A stretch of 64,000 bases of DNA from Chlorocebus sabaeus. Lineage: Eukaryota > Chordata > Mammalia > Primates > Cercopithecidae. Of this stretch, positions 46,001 to 57,390 are shown in pieces; within the stretch, counting starts at the first letter, position 1; each line of letters starts with the position of its first letter. Position numbers and translations under genes: made by a program. The notes beneath the pieces are model-generated. The model saw only the letters and a list, made by a program, of their open reading frames with translations. It did not search any database and was not told the DNA's origin. The DNA lies in the NCBI RefSeq assembly GCF_047675955.1, contig NC_132910.1, forward strand, positions 115,241,143 through 115,305,142. Direction: 5' to 3'.

Positions 46001-46273
46001 TTTGACCTTTGTTGGTTTAAAGTCTATTTTGTCAGAAACTAGGATTGCAACCCCTGCTGTTTTCTGCTTTCCATTTGCTTGGTAAATTTTCCTCCATCCC
46101 TTTATTTTGAGCTTATCTGCATCTTTGCACATGAGAAGTGTCTCTTGAATACAGAACACCAATGAGTCTTGCCTCTGTATGCAACTTGCCATTTTGTGTG
46201 TTTTAATTGGGGCATTTAGCCCATTTACATTTATGGTTAATATTGTTATGTGTGAATTCGATCCTGTCATCAT
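43035..46273 (-). pseudogene. L1 copy 3 ORF2 remnant with about 570-bp deletion
   Basis: The start at 46273 reads 'MMTGSNSHITILTINVNG' and the end near 43035 reads 'KHHMFSLISRS'. The endonuclease N-terminus is open to 45953. The RT palm is present (44630-44989: 'GCPLLLLLFNIALEV', 'LFADDMILYLEI'). At about 44990-45005 the DNA jumps from sequence before 'YLKIIRAIYD' to the linker before the RT, so the RT fingers (including the PGPDGF motif) are lost. Relative to copy 1 about 570 bp are missing. Many other frameshifts. Confidence 0.88.
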
Positions 46274-46314
46274 GATGCTGACTGGTTAATTTTGCACTTG
46301 TTGATGCAGTTGCT

Positions 46315-47348
46315 TCATAGTGTCATTGGTCTGGGTACTTCAGTGTGTTTTTGTAGTGTCTGGTAATGACTTTTCCTATCCATGTTTAGTGCTTCCTTCA
46401 GGAGCTCTTGCAAGGCAGGCCCAGTTGTGACAAAATCTCTCAGCATTTGCTTGTCTGAAAAAAAAAGTATTTCTCCTTCACTTATGAAGCTTAGTTTGGC
46501 CAGATATGAAATTCCGGGTTGGAATTTCTTTTCTTTAAGAATGTTAAATATCGATCCCCAGTCTCTTCTGGCTTCTAGGGTTTCTGCTGAGAGATCTGCT
46601 GTAAGTCTGATGGGCTTCCCTTTGTGTGTGACCTGACCTTTCTCTCTGGCTGCCTTTAACATTTTTTCTTTCATTTCCACCTTGAAGAATCTGATGATTA
46701 TGTGTTTTGGGGTAGATGCTTCAGTGGAGTATCTTGTTGGGGTTCTCTGAATTTCCTGAATTTGAATATTGGCCTGTCTTGCTAGGTTAGGGAAGTTCTT
46801 CTGGATGATATCCTGCAATGTGTTTTCCAACTTGGTTCCATTCTCCCCATCTCTTTCAGGTACTCCAGTCAGTTGTAGGTTCAGTCTTTTTACACAGTCC
46901 CATAGTTCTTGGAGGTTTCGTTCATTCCTTTTCATTCTTTTCTCTAATCTGGTTTGCCTGCCTTATTTCAGCAAGATAGTCTTCAAGCTCTGATATTCTC
47001 TCTTCCGTTTGGTCGATTTGGCTATTGATACTTGCATTTGGATCACGAAGTACTCGTGCTGTGTTTTTCAGCTCCATCAGGTCATTTGTATTCCTCTCTA
47101 AACTGGTTATTCTAGTTAACAGCTCCTGTAATCTTTTATCATGGTTCTTAGCATCTTTGCATTGGGTTAGACCATAATCCTTTAGCTCAGCGAAATTACC
47201 CACTTTCTGAAGCCTACTTCTGTCCATTCATCTATCTCAGCTTCAGCCCAGTTCTGTGACCTTCTGGAGAAGTGTTGTGATTATTTGAAGGAGAACAGGC
47301 ACGCTGACTTTTGGGATTTTTAACATTTTTGCGTAGGTTTTTCCTCAA
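46315..47348 (-). pseudogene. L1 copy 3 ORF1 remnant; start codon lost
   Basis: The C-terminal 206 codons (46315-46935) are open: RRM from 'LNLQLTGVPERDGENGTKLE' through 'STPKHIIIRFFKVEMK', then CTD with 'LSAETLEARRDWGSIFNILK'. The coiled-coil part is at 46922-47227 ('RISELEDYLAEI'). At the expected start the reversed codon reads TTG (47346-47348) before 'aggaaaaacctacgc', so the ATG appears mutated. A frame change separates coiled coil and RRM. Confidence 0.85.
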
Positions 47349-48648
47349 CTTTATGGATTTATCTACCTTTGATCTTTGAGGCTGATGATTTTCGGATGGG
47401 GTTTTTGTGGGGTCTTTTTTGTTGATGTTGTTGTTGTTGCTTTCTGTTTGTGTGTTTTCCCTCTAGCAGTCAGGCCCCACTTCTGCAGGTCTGCTGCAGT
47501 TTGCTGGGGATCCACTCCAGACCCGGTTCACCCGGGTATCACCAGTGGATGCTTCAGAACAGCAAAGGTTTCTGCCTGCTCCTTCCTCTGGAAGCTTCAT
47601 CCCAGAGGGGTGCCTACCTGATGTCAGCCAGAACTCTCGTGTGAGGTGTCTGTCAACCCCTGTTGGGAGGTCTCACCCATTCAGGAGGCATGGGGTCAGA
47701 GACCCACTTGAGGAGGCAGTCTGTCTCTTAGCATAGCTGGTGAGCTGTGTTTGGGGACTCCCCCTCATTATGATCACCCATTCTAGAGCCGGCAGGCAGG
47801 AAGGATTAAGTCCACAGAACCTGAGACTGTGGCCACCCCTCCCCCCAGGTGCTCTGTCCCAGGGAGATGAGAGTTTTGTCTGTAAGCTCCTGAGTGGAGC
47901 TGGTAGATTTCCTGCAGAGATCCCCTGCCGTTGAGGAATCTAGAGAAGCAGTCTGGCCACAGCTGTTTTGCTGCACTGTGGCCAATCTCATCCCCTCTAA
48001 ACTTCCTAGTCCCCTTAGCACTGTCAGGGGAAAACCACCTACTAAAGTAATGGTGGTTGTCCCTACCCCATCAGACTCAGACAGACTCCAGACTGCTGTG
48101 CTGGCACTGGGAATTTCAAGCTGGTGGTTCTTAGCTTGCTGGGCTCCATGGGATTGGGACCTGCTGAGCCGGACCACTTGGCTCCCTGGCTTCAGCCCCC
48201 TTTCCAGCAGAGTGGACAATTCTTCTGTCTCACTGGAGTTCCAGGCCCTGCTGGAGTATGCAAAAACTTCTGCAACTCAGTGTCTGCCCAAACAGCTGCC
48301 CAGTTTTGTGCTTGAAACCCAGGGCCCTGGTGGTGTAGGCTCAAGAGGGAAACTCCTGATCCACGGATTGCAAAAATCCATAGAAAAAGCGTAGTACCCC
48401 TAGCACAGTCCCTCACCACTTCCCTTGGCTGGGGGAAGTAGGTTCCCCTGCTCCGTGCACTTCCTGGGTGAAGTGATGGCTCACCCGGCTTCTGATCACT
48501 CTTCGCATTGGTCACACCGACTGCCTAGCTTGTCCCAGAGATGAACTAGGTACGTTAGTGGGAAATGCAGAAATCACCTGCCTTCTGCATTGGTCTCATT
48601 GGGAGCCGCAGACCGGAGCTGTTTCTATTCAGCCATCTTGGCGCCTCC
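47349..48648 (-). promoter_or_regulatory. L1 copy 3 5' UTR
   Basis: About 1.3 kb, GC-rich, homologous in order to the 5' UTR of copy 1 (shared reversed words 'gggtttcaagc', 'ggctgaagccagggagcca'). Plus-strand ORFs of 137-166 codons here are antisense readings of the UTR. Confidence 0.8.
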
Positions 48649-48948
48649 GATCAATATATTTTCTATGTATTTGTATGCATTTATTGATTCATCAGAGACA
48701 TTCTTGAACTATATTTTCATATCTTCTATACATATATTGCTATCACTATTCAAAATTCTTAAAGGTGAAGCTATTTCCTATTCTAGGTAGCAGTTTCTCA
48801 AATAGTTGAGGGCTTACCTTTGTGAGTATAACAGCTGCTTTATGTTTCTCATATATTGTACATGTAATTATTTTCTTAAAATGAAGATGCTAAATATAAG
48901 TTAACATTTTGTGGATTCAGAATCAATATTATGAAGATTAATTGATAA

Positions 48949-49271
48949 GGTAGGGCACAGTGACTCCTACGTGTAATCCCAGTGCTTTCGGAGGCTGAGG
49001 TGGGAAGAGGATTGCTTGAGCCCTGGAGTTTGAGACCAGCCTGGGCAACATGGCAACAGCCTGTTTCAAAAAGAAAATACAAAAGTTAGCCAGGCATGGT
49101 GGCACACTTGTGGTCTCAACTACTTGGGAGGCTGAGATGGGAGGATGTCTTGAGCCCAGGAGGTTAAGGCTGCAGTGAGTTTGTTTGTGCCATTACACTC
49201 CAACCTGGGTGACAAAACGAGACCTGTCTTAAAAACAAACAAAACAACAATTTAAAAAAAAAAACAAAAAA
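48949..49271 (+). mobile_element. AluJ
   Basis: Diverged Alu with J-type 'gattgcttgagccctggagt' and 'ttgagcccaggaggttaagg'. The tail is (AAAC)n. Confidence 0.9.
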
Positions 49272-49385
49272 CCATATTAGGCTCTGAAGTGGTAATATAG
49301 TGTAACACAGAGAGGTACGTGGCCTTTTGACACTTCATAGCCAGAGCTTGCTTGCTGTGTTTTCAGACTACCTTGATGTCAAGCT

Positions 49386-49691
49386 TTTTTTCTTCTTCTT
49401 CTTTTTCTTAATACAGGGTCTTACTCTGTCACCTAGACTGGAGTGCAGTAGTGCAGTAATGGCTCACTGCAGATTCGATCTCTTGGGCTCAAGAGATCCT
49501 CCCACCTCAGTCTCTGGAGTTGCTGGGACTATAGGTGTATGCCACCTTGCCTGGTTAATTTTTGTATTTTTTGTAGAGACGGGGTTTTGCCATGTTGCCC
49601 AAGCTGGTCTCAAACTCCTGGGCTCAAGCAATCTGTCCACGTCAGCCTCCCAAAGTGCTGGGATTACAGGAGTGAACCACTATGCCTGGCT
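49386..49691 (-). mobile_element. AluJ (minus)
   Basis: Minus-strand, with J-type 'ctcctgggctcaagcaatct' and 'gatctcttgggctcaagaga'. Pyrimidine-rich tail 'tttttttcttcttcttct'. Faces the AluJ at 48949-49271, about 115 bp away. Confidence 0.9.
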
Positions 49692-49926
49692 CTGTCAGGC
49701 TTTAAGTATTTTTGAAAGTGGACTCACCTCTAAGTAACCTCCCTTCTCTACTACTAATTTTTTGGATAGAATTTCTATGTATATATGTGGTAAAATGAGT
49801 GAGCACCAATATAAAAGGAACAAAGGCATTGACAAGAGAGTTGGAAAAATGGGATTCAGGAATTGGTAGAAATTAAAGGAGGTTGGATACTCTAAATCTA
49901 TATAGTGGATTACATAAATTATTAGG

Positions 49927-50344
49927 AGATATAGTTTGGATGTGTGTTGCTGCCCCAATCTCATATTGAAATGTAATCCCCAGTGTTGGAGACGGGACCT
50001 GGTGAGAGTGATTGAATCATGGGGGTGGATTTCTCATGAATGGTTTAGCACCAGCCCCCTTGGTACTATCCTCACAATAGTGAGTGGGTCTTGTGAAATA
50101 TGGTTGTTTAAAAGTGTGCAGCACCTCCCTCTTTGTTCTCTTGCTCTTGCTTCCACTATGTGACATGCTGCTCCCCTTCACCTTTCACCGTGATTGGAAG
50201 CTTCCTGAGTGAGGCCTCCCCAGAAGCAGATGCCCCCATGTTTTCTGTAAAGCCTGCAGAGCCATGAGCCAATTAAGCTTCTTTTTGTTATGAATTACCC
50301 AATCTCAGGTATTTGTTTACAGCAATGCAAGAATGGACTAACAC
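49927..50344 (+). mobile_element. MST-type MaLR solo LTR
   Basis: About 418 bp, with 'agatatagtttggatgtgtg', 'gattgaatcatgggggtgg', 'ctcacaatagtgagtggg', 'gtgaggcctccccagaagca', 'gagccaattaagcttctttt' (polyadenylation region) and 'gcaagaatggactaacac'. This is the order of an MSTA/MSTB LTR (ERVL-MaLR). Possible 5-bp target duplication 'ttagg' / 'ttagt'. No internal sequence is attached. Confidence 0.88.
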
Positions 50345-50536
50345 GTTAGTCTAAATATCTTGATTTTGATGCATATTGTAATATGTCATTTAAGTTCCAG
50401 TAAATAATGTATGTCTTCCATCAAGCAAAACAAAAGAAAATTCAAAATCTACAGCTTAAATTAATGAAAAAAGGGAAGCATTTTAAGGTGAGACAAACTG
50501 AGCTCTGGTCCCACGAGATATAATTGGAAACTAGGC

Positions 50537-50731
50537 CAGTGTTTCTCAAAGTATGATCTGCAGACCACCTATATTATAATCACATGAAGCACTTGTCAAA
50601 TTGCCAATGAATGAGGCTCACTATGAAATGCTAAAATGCTAAGTCAGAGATTCTGGGAGATAGGGCTTAAGAATCTGCATTCTTAATCGGCAGCCCAGGT
50701 AATTCTTACCTACTCAACTTTGAAACCACTA
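50537..50731. mobile_element. MER5A-type hAT-Charlie MITE
   Basis: Begins 'cagtgtttctcaaagtatg' and ends 'ttgaaaccacta', an inverted-repeat pair typical of MER5A; the interior has 'gagattctgggagatagggc' and 'aagaatctgcattctta'. Approximate 8-bp flanks 'aactaggc' and 'ctctagaa' fit a decayed hAT duplication. Confidence 0.85.
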
Positions 50732-50747
50732 CTCTAGAATACAGATT

Positions 50748-52485
50748 TCACTATGGTTTCAGAGTTGATAAATGTGACTGCTATTAGAGGGAAGGGGGAA
50801 AATGGCCAGGGGATATTTGTGGTTAATTAGATAGGCAGGGTGGTGTGACAATGAAGTGGGCTTTATGGCAACAATCCAGGATTTGACTAGCTGATACGTA
50901 GGTCAAGTCATTTAAATATCCTGATTATCTGTCTTTCTTCCTGTAAAATGTAAATAAGAGTACTACTGTAGGATCACGGTCATGAATAGAGAAAATTGGT
51001 ATAAAGGGCACATATAGGGTGCCTGATAAGTTATAGCTATGATTGTGTTGAGCTCTATGAAAGAGGATATTATTGTGCTTAATTTTTGCAACTACATCCC
51101 AGAAAACTGCTGGGAAGCCCCAAGAGCCAACATTTGAAGAAAATATTTTGTAGGTAGGCCCTCTAACCCAATCCAATCATCACCAATACCATATACATGG
51201 AGTACAAACAGGATCCCACAAGAAATCAGCAGCCTGAGAGCAAAGAGAATAAAATTTGTTTCAGAAACACGGTAGACTAATTCAAACTTTCCATTGCTTT
51301 ACACCAAGACATGACTATAAAGGAGACTATAACTTCCTAAAGAGCAAAAAGAAATCATTTTGACTGAATTTGATGGGCTAGAAAAGATAAACTCTGCAGA
51401 TAACAAAGAAACTAAAATTATAGCTCCAAGGAAGTAGAAGAAGAACATCAAGTTTTTGTTGTGTGTGATTAAATCTCATAGGAGCATGACAAGAAGACCT
51501 GAAGTGAAAAGAAAAGAAATGGTAGGTAAAATTTGTAAATGTTCAGTGTCTCTGCAGCAAATCAGTGCAGTTTTGTGTTTGTGTTTGAAGAAATTACTGT
51601 TTCAGGCATTAGGTCCTGGTGAAGATAGAAAGCACGTTTTGGTTGATCTACAACATAATTGCAGAGAAGGATGAAGCACATTTAATACTTTTTCTTCTCA
51701 AATTTTAAAAGTGGTCATTTGGATAATGGTCAGAAGTGGGTTTTAATGTTTTCAGCTTTAAAAAAAAATAGTTGAGAGGAGGGAGTGCCTTCCTAGAGAA
51801 TCCTAGGTAATTATTTTTCCATTTATTAAGTGGTTATAGCTCTAATGCTGAACCACTAGAAAGAGAAAGAGTCTAGTTGTGATTTAAATTAAGGCAGCAG
51901 GCAATTAGCAAGAAAAGAAGGCTTCCTTATAAATCTGTCGATGTGTTTTCTTGGTTGTTTTTTAATAATGCCATCCAGGGAATAGATTTAACAGTATTAT
52001 TTAAGAAGTTTCATAATGTCTCTCTTTCTAGCCAGTGCTAGGATTGATTTTTAGCTTAAACTCTAACCTAGAAGTATTTTCAGAAACAAAACAAGCAAGA
52101 CAAAACCCTCTTCCCATTGCTATTATGGGAACAAACCACCAATAGAACAAAAGGAGAGAAAGTCATGGGAATACAGAAATCAACAGGGAAGTCATTCCTG
52201 GGTTTATGTCAATCTGACAGTTCAACAGATGTGACTGAATAAAGACTGAATTTCTTAGAAATCGGTTTGTGAGGATTTCATTGTACTATTAACACTAGGC
52301 AACTATAGACAATCTGGAAAGTACAGATTGCCATTGTAAAAGAAAAGTACAGGACCTCCAGAATAAAATCATCAATATCAATGAGGAGAATTCCAGATTA
52401 GCCTAGAAAAAAATCATTTATTTGACCATACCTCACTAAAGTTTTTTTAGCAGTTGCCAGGGATCAGATATTTAGTCAAGATGTT
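50748..52485. other. Unassigned sequence
   Basis: No gene or repeat recognised; ORFs under 85 codons, no motifs. Confidence 0.5.
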
Positions 52486-52489
52486 CCAC

Positions 52490-52590
52490 CTAGTACTAGA
52501 CTTTCTTCTATATGCTGGAAAGCCAGAGATAAATTAAAATACAGTCCATGACCTCAAAGAGCTTACAGTCTAAGGAACTAGAATTCTTCA
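52490..52590 (-). repeat. Short L2-like fragment (minus)
   Basis: 'ctatatgctggaaagcc', 'cagtccatgacctcaaagag' and 'cttacagtctaag' resemble the reversed L2 3' end. Confidence 0.5.
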
Positions 52591-52774
52591 TATCCTTTGT
52601 GCATGTGTACACGAGTTTAGTGTATTGCACACTGTATATTGTTGCCATTTTATAGAATCATTTATCCATTAATTCTCTATTGATCCTTTTACTGTATTTC
52701 TTGATAAACTCCTTTAAGACAATGTTATTAAGAAATAGTAGTAGAAGCAGATTTATCTGGTTATTCTGTCTGGA

Positions 52775-53255
52775 TAGCAGTGACTTATCTGGTAACAGAT
52801 CAGGCCACCTGTTATACCATGTAGAGGCCAAAGCAACTCCATCTTGCATGGTAATTCACCACGGTGGATTCTGATTAACCCCTGTTCTGGGAAGGCCTCT
52901 AAGATTTCCAGTTCATCTATTGTTCCTTGTGTAGAGCAGGTACTTACTGTAAATCCTGCCCCCAGGTAAAACAACCTTGATGTTATCATACTTCAATTGT
53001 CCCATACCTCCCTTCCGAACCACCCCTTCCCTATGGTACACAAGCTCTCTGTCTGAGGGGTTTGAGGAGTAATGGCACAGGGATCCACCATCTTGTCTTG
53101 CCACCACTCAAGACACAGACATGGCTTCTGTTTGTCAGTCCCTATTAAATGTTTCTTTCTAAGAAACTCAGTTTGCCTGCCTCTTTCTTTGGCCTCTCAA
53201 CTTCCTCGGACTTTAGGGATAGGTCTGCATAGACCTGCCTGCTGCAAGACATACC
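52775..53255 (+). mobile_element. ERV class I-type solo LTR, subfamily unresolved
   Basis: A GC-richer block containing 'ccaaagcaactccatcttgc', 'ctgattaacccctgttctgg', 'gatccaccatcttgtcttgc', 'ccctattaaatgtttctttc' and 'gtttgcctgcctctttcttt', a pattern I associate with class I endogenous retrovirus LTRs (LTR8-like or related). 'tattaaa' near 53145 is a candidate polyadenylation or TATA-type signal. Boundaries are uncertain; no gag, pol or env sequence follows on either side. Confidence 0.6.
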
Positions 53256-54990
53256 CTTTGAGGACTATGGCCTTAACAAGGCTTATTTGAAGCTGGAAGT
53301 GATATACATTTTTAACAATGGCACATTATTACTTTCTAGTAGGAAAAAATCATTGTGAATGGTTTTACAGAAAAGTGATATTACATGTGAAAGGTAAAAT
53401 AGTTATTAACCTGTCTTTAAGAGATTTCAACAAGAATCTAAATTTTCTTTTTATAGGGAGAATCCAATTCTTTCACAAAGTATGTCATCATCACTTGGGC
53501 ATAATTCATTGCCAAGGAACGACTCCTCACACAGATACTGGTGTTAGTAAGGTATTTGCATTTTTCATGCACTTCTCTGCAGTTCAGAGCTTTATATCTG
53601 GAAAAACAAATTAAGGCTAAAGTTATAATCCTAATCTGTTCCTACCTTCACTGAAAACCAATACCTCTCTGGCATGATTTCACTGTTCTAGCCCAGGCTG
53701 AAACTGCCATTTTAGTATATTTAAAAGTATCTCTTCTAACCATATCAAAGAAATTCTTTCAAGCTGAGTTACATGTTAGTGAATTTTGGCATTTCTGGAG
53801 GAGGAAGTTGGCTCTATTTTGACATAAGATGTGATGATCGTTTTTAAATGGACAAGATGGACTTGAGTCAAAAGACTTTGATTTGTCCCTTCTAAAGTGA
53901 TTTAGTATTCTGAAACAGACAGCTGTGGTATGCTTTTAAATCTTCTACCTGACTCGGAGAGAAGGAACGGAAAGAGGCAGCTTGATTATTATATACATAT
54001 ATGCATGTGTGTGCATGCATGTGTGTATACATGCATATATTCTAAGTATATATATGTGTGTGTGTATATATATATCCCAGAATATATATGCAATGAATGT
54101 AAAAGTCTTGAGCTAGGTTTTTCCTTCACAGTAACATGTGAGAGCCCACCTTGAACTGTTTTCCATCATGTTTAATTGCTGAGCAACAAAAGGTTCCCAA
54201 ATCCTCACAAAGAGTCTTTTCATGGCTTACAATTAATGCATCTCCTTTGACAAAGTCACTAGCAGGAAGGATAAAACAGAGCTTAAGTAGCGAACACACC
54301 TCCATTTGTTGTAAAGCCAAGCTAAGCTTTTTATAGCTACTTTTCATTTTCTTTGTCTTGAGCTAAGTAACTTCCAAACAAGGGGAATCTCTCTGTAGTT
54401 ACAATGTGACTGGGGCACAGGGTTAGCCTTTTGGAGTAATCCAACCCAGTTTTCTTCCTTGCTTTTAAATACTAAGCATAAAGTCATAAATTAGAAAATG
54501 CATAGATTTTCAGTTATAATCGCATTTATTAAGATCTGACAGAATAACTCTATCTAGTTAAATCTAGTTCCAGTGCCCTAAGATTTATTAAAGGAAGCTG
54601 TAATACATTGCTTTCAAGGAAGAGCCAGGCACGCCTACTGTATTCAGAGATTATGGTGATTTAGCAGAAATGTGCAGGATATTTCTTTTTCCTTCTGACT
54701 TATTTTATGACATTTTTTAATGCTTCAAAAATAATAAACTGTAAAATGAAATTTTTCTCTTTCAAAGATTGTCTTTTGGGTTTGGTGTTCCTCACTATCT
54801 AAAATGCATTACTATAAAAATTTTGCAGGTGCACATATCTTTGTCACAGCAGAGAATTTTGTAACAAACAAATTACAACGAAGTCCATTTACAGTGGAGT
54901 TAGAGGTGTTCCTCATTTATTTTCCGATCTAAATTGTCCCATAAGGGACTGCAATCTTGGTACCTTGGTTCTTGCATAACAATTAGTGGA
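53256..54990. other. Unassigned sequence with a TA/TG tract
   Basis: No gene recognised. An alternating TA/TG microsatellite lies at about 53988-54076. Confidence 0.55.
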
Positions 54991-55009
54991 AAATAATTTT
55001 AATGACAGA

Positions 55010-55309
55010 TTTTTTTTTCTTTCTTTTCAGACAGAGTCTCACTCCGTCACCCAGGCTGGAGTGCAGTGGCTGGATCTCAGCTCACTGCAGCCTTTACCTC
55101 CCAGGTTCAAGCAGTTCTCCTGCCTTAGCCTCCTGAGTAGCTAGGACTACAGAAGTGCACCAGCACGCATGGCTAATTTTTGTACTTTTAGTAGAGACGG
55201 GGTTTTGCCATGTTGGCCAGGTTGGTCTTGAACTTCTGGCCTCATGTGATCTGCTCACCTAGGCCTCCCAAAGTGCTGGGATTACAGGTGTGAGCTACCA
55301 CTCCCAGCC
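55010..55309 (-). mobile_element. AluS (minus)
   Basis: Minus-strand Alu from 'cagacagagtctcactccg' to 'gtgagctaccactcccagcc'. 'ggttttgccatgttggccag' and 'ggtcttgaacttctggcctc' are Sx-type. No clean target duplication seen. Confidence 0.9.
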
Positions 55310-55597
55310 CATACATTTAATTCTTAAAAACTATAATAAAATAAACAAGACCATATACCTGACTAAATAACAAAGGTAATAAAGTTCACTGGTAAGTTGT
55401 CTATTGTCTTTTTAAAAAATTTTACCAAGAATAAAAAAAATATGATGTTGCAAAAGCTGTTCAGTCACAATGGCAGTTCATATTGGAATGCTTGGGCCAG
55501 GCACTAAGATCACTTCACAGAGGCTCCAAGTAAATCAAGCAAATAGGAAAATACATATTTACAACTTTCTATGAACATTCAAAAATTACTTGCTTCA

Positions 55598-56031
55598 GCC
55601 GGGTGTGGTGGCTTACACCTGTAATCTCAGAATTTTGGGAGGCCGAAGCAGGTGGATCACCTGAGGTCAGGAGATCAAGACCAGCCCGGCCAACATGTGA
55701 AATCCCGTCTCTACTACAAATACAAAAAACTAGCTGGGCATGTTGGCGTGCTGGCATGCATCTGTAGCCCTGGCTACTCGAGGAGCTGAGACAGGAGAAT
55801 CACTGGAACCTGGTAGGCAGAGGTTGCAGTGATCCGAGATCGCACCACTGCAGAAGGTAATGGGGGCGGGTCATGGTAGCTTATGCCTGCAGTCCCAGTG
55901 CGATGGGAGGCTGAGGATGGAGGATCACTTAAGCCCAGGAATTTGAGCTGCAGTGAGCTGTGACTGCACCACCGCACTCCAGCCTGGGCTACAGAGTGAG
56001 ACTCCGACTCAAAATAAGTAAATAAATAAAT
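55598..56031 (+). mobile_element. Three-armed (trimeric) Alu flanked by one perfect TSD
   Basis: Arms 1 and 2 (55598-55852) form an AluS dimer that stops at 'cgcaccactgca', with no A tail. After a short join ('gaaggtaat') a third 7SL-derived monomer runs from about 55862 to 56013 ('gtcatggtagcttatgcctg' to 'gagtgagactccgactc'), followed by an (AAAT)n tail. The whole 434-bp unit is bounded by the perfect 16-bp repeat 'aaaattacttgcttca' (55582-55597 and 56032-56047), which suggests it inserted as one piece. The third arm is related to the monomer at 56766-56917. Confidence 0.85.
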
Positions 56032-56047
56032 AAAATTACTTGCTTCA

Positions 56048-56725
56048 AAGGTATGTATGGGTGCTTTCTTTTCTAGGCTCCTCTTGCCCCTGTATCCCAC
56101 ATGGGTTAATTGTTCCAACAGGGAAGGATTTGTGAGCAGGAAACCCAACGTTCTCTGTATCTTCAGGGACTAGTCGTATATGTTGGCATACAGCAGACAC
56201 TCATCTAAATTGCTACCAAAAAAATGATGGAATGATTAAGTTGATATGAAATTTTTTTCTTAACTTTTAGGTCTCTTTACATTTCTCAGTGACATAGAGA
56301 GAAAAAATATATTAATTTCAGTAGTTAGAAATATAATCCTTTCCCAGTTCTTAGATGTGAACTGCCTGCCTTTGATTTTTAGACATGCCCTTGGGCTCTC
56401 TGGCTGCCTCTTTTTCTTCTACACTGTGTACTCTTTGCGCTTTCTCCATTGCTCTGATGCTTAGGAGCTGGCTTTCCTGTATGACCCCATCCATTTATTT
56501 TCTTATGGAAATACTAGAGTTTGTTATGGTTATTTCTTTATTAGCATAGTTGAATGCTAATTGCATTTCAGTAACTTTTTTCATTTTCGTATCTTTTCTT
56601 TGTTGCCTTAAATCAAATGTGGATCCTTGCTTTTTTAGAAGAGAGAAGACTTCAGAGGATTAGAGACTATAAATTGTTTGTTTTAACAGAGATATAATTT
56701 GATCTAAAAAAGGAGACATTTCCGT
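56048..56725. other. Unassigned sequence
   Basis: No gene or repeat recognised. Confidence 0.5.
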
Positions 56726-56728
56726 TGT

Positions 56729-56917
56729 GATTTGTTGTTGTTGTTGTTGTTGTTAGTTTGCTCTTTAAGAGACAGGGTTTCTCTCTGTTGCTCAGGCTGC
56801 AGTGCAGTGGTGCAGTCATAGCTCACTGCAGCTCAAATTCCTGGGCTCAAGCGATCCTCCAGCCTCAGCCTCCCATACCACTAGGATTGCAGGCATAAGC
56901 TACCATGACTCACCCCC
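56729..56917 (-). mobile_element. 7SL-derived monomer (FRAM-like, minus) with (CAA)n tail
   Basis: Minus-strand single Alu-type arm: (TTG)n at 56731-56755 is its tail, then 'gagacagggtttctctctg' to 'cataagctaccatgactca'. It shares unusual words with the third arm at 55862-56013: 'gtcatggtagcttatgcctg', 'atgggaggctgagg', 'cccaggaatttgagctgcag', about 88% identical by eye. Confidence 0.8.
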
Positions 56918-57149
56918 ACTATCTTTTGAGCTGGAAAGTTAAAATCATGGGAATGAGGATTAAAGAAAGTAAATCAAATGAGAGATAATAAATAAAGAAG
57001 AATAGTTAATCCTTAATGATGTATTAACTGATTATCCAGGTAAATGCATCTTGTTTCCTTTAATTCTCTGTTTCTGGCCAGTTTACACATTAAAAACGTA
57101 AGTTAAATCAACATTCACAAGTCAAACATTATTGTAACCTCCATCACTG

Positions 57150-57390
57150 ATAATACAAGTAATAGAGATTGCTACCGTTTATTCGTTAAATAGAATGTGT
57201 TAATCTCTGTACTACGCACTTAACCTGCATTAGCACACATTCAATCTTCCCAGTGATGCTGAATTAGACATAATTCCTGTTTTATAGATGCGAAAACTGA
57301 GATTTATAAAGGCTGAGATCATATGGCTACCTAGGGACAAAGCCGTGTGGCTCCAAAATCTGTGCTTGTAAACATTATACTCTTCTATGT
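57150..57390 (-). repeat. MIR SINE (minus)
   Basis: 'taccgtttattcgttaaa', 'gcacttaacctgcattagc', 'tgttttatagatgcgaaaac', 'ggctgagatcatatggctac' and 'ggctccaaaatctgtgct' in reversed MIR order; nearly full-length. Confidence 0.7.

Larger units (their letters stand above)
42476..48648 (-). mobile_element. Near full-length older L1P (copy 3) with nested Alu
   Basis: Minus-strand L1. The 3' UTR has 'taggtattaagcccagcatg', typical of older L1PA/L1PB. It contains an ORF2 remnant (with a deletion), an ORF1 remnant and a 5' UTR ending with reversed 'ccaagatggctgaatag'. A decayed 16-bp target duplication, 'gatcaacgcattttct' (42460-42475) versus 'gatcaatatattttct' (48649-48664), agrees at 13 positions. 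An Alu sits in its 3' tail. Older than copies 1 and 2 by 3'-UTR type and TSD decay. Confidence 0.88.
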
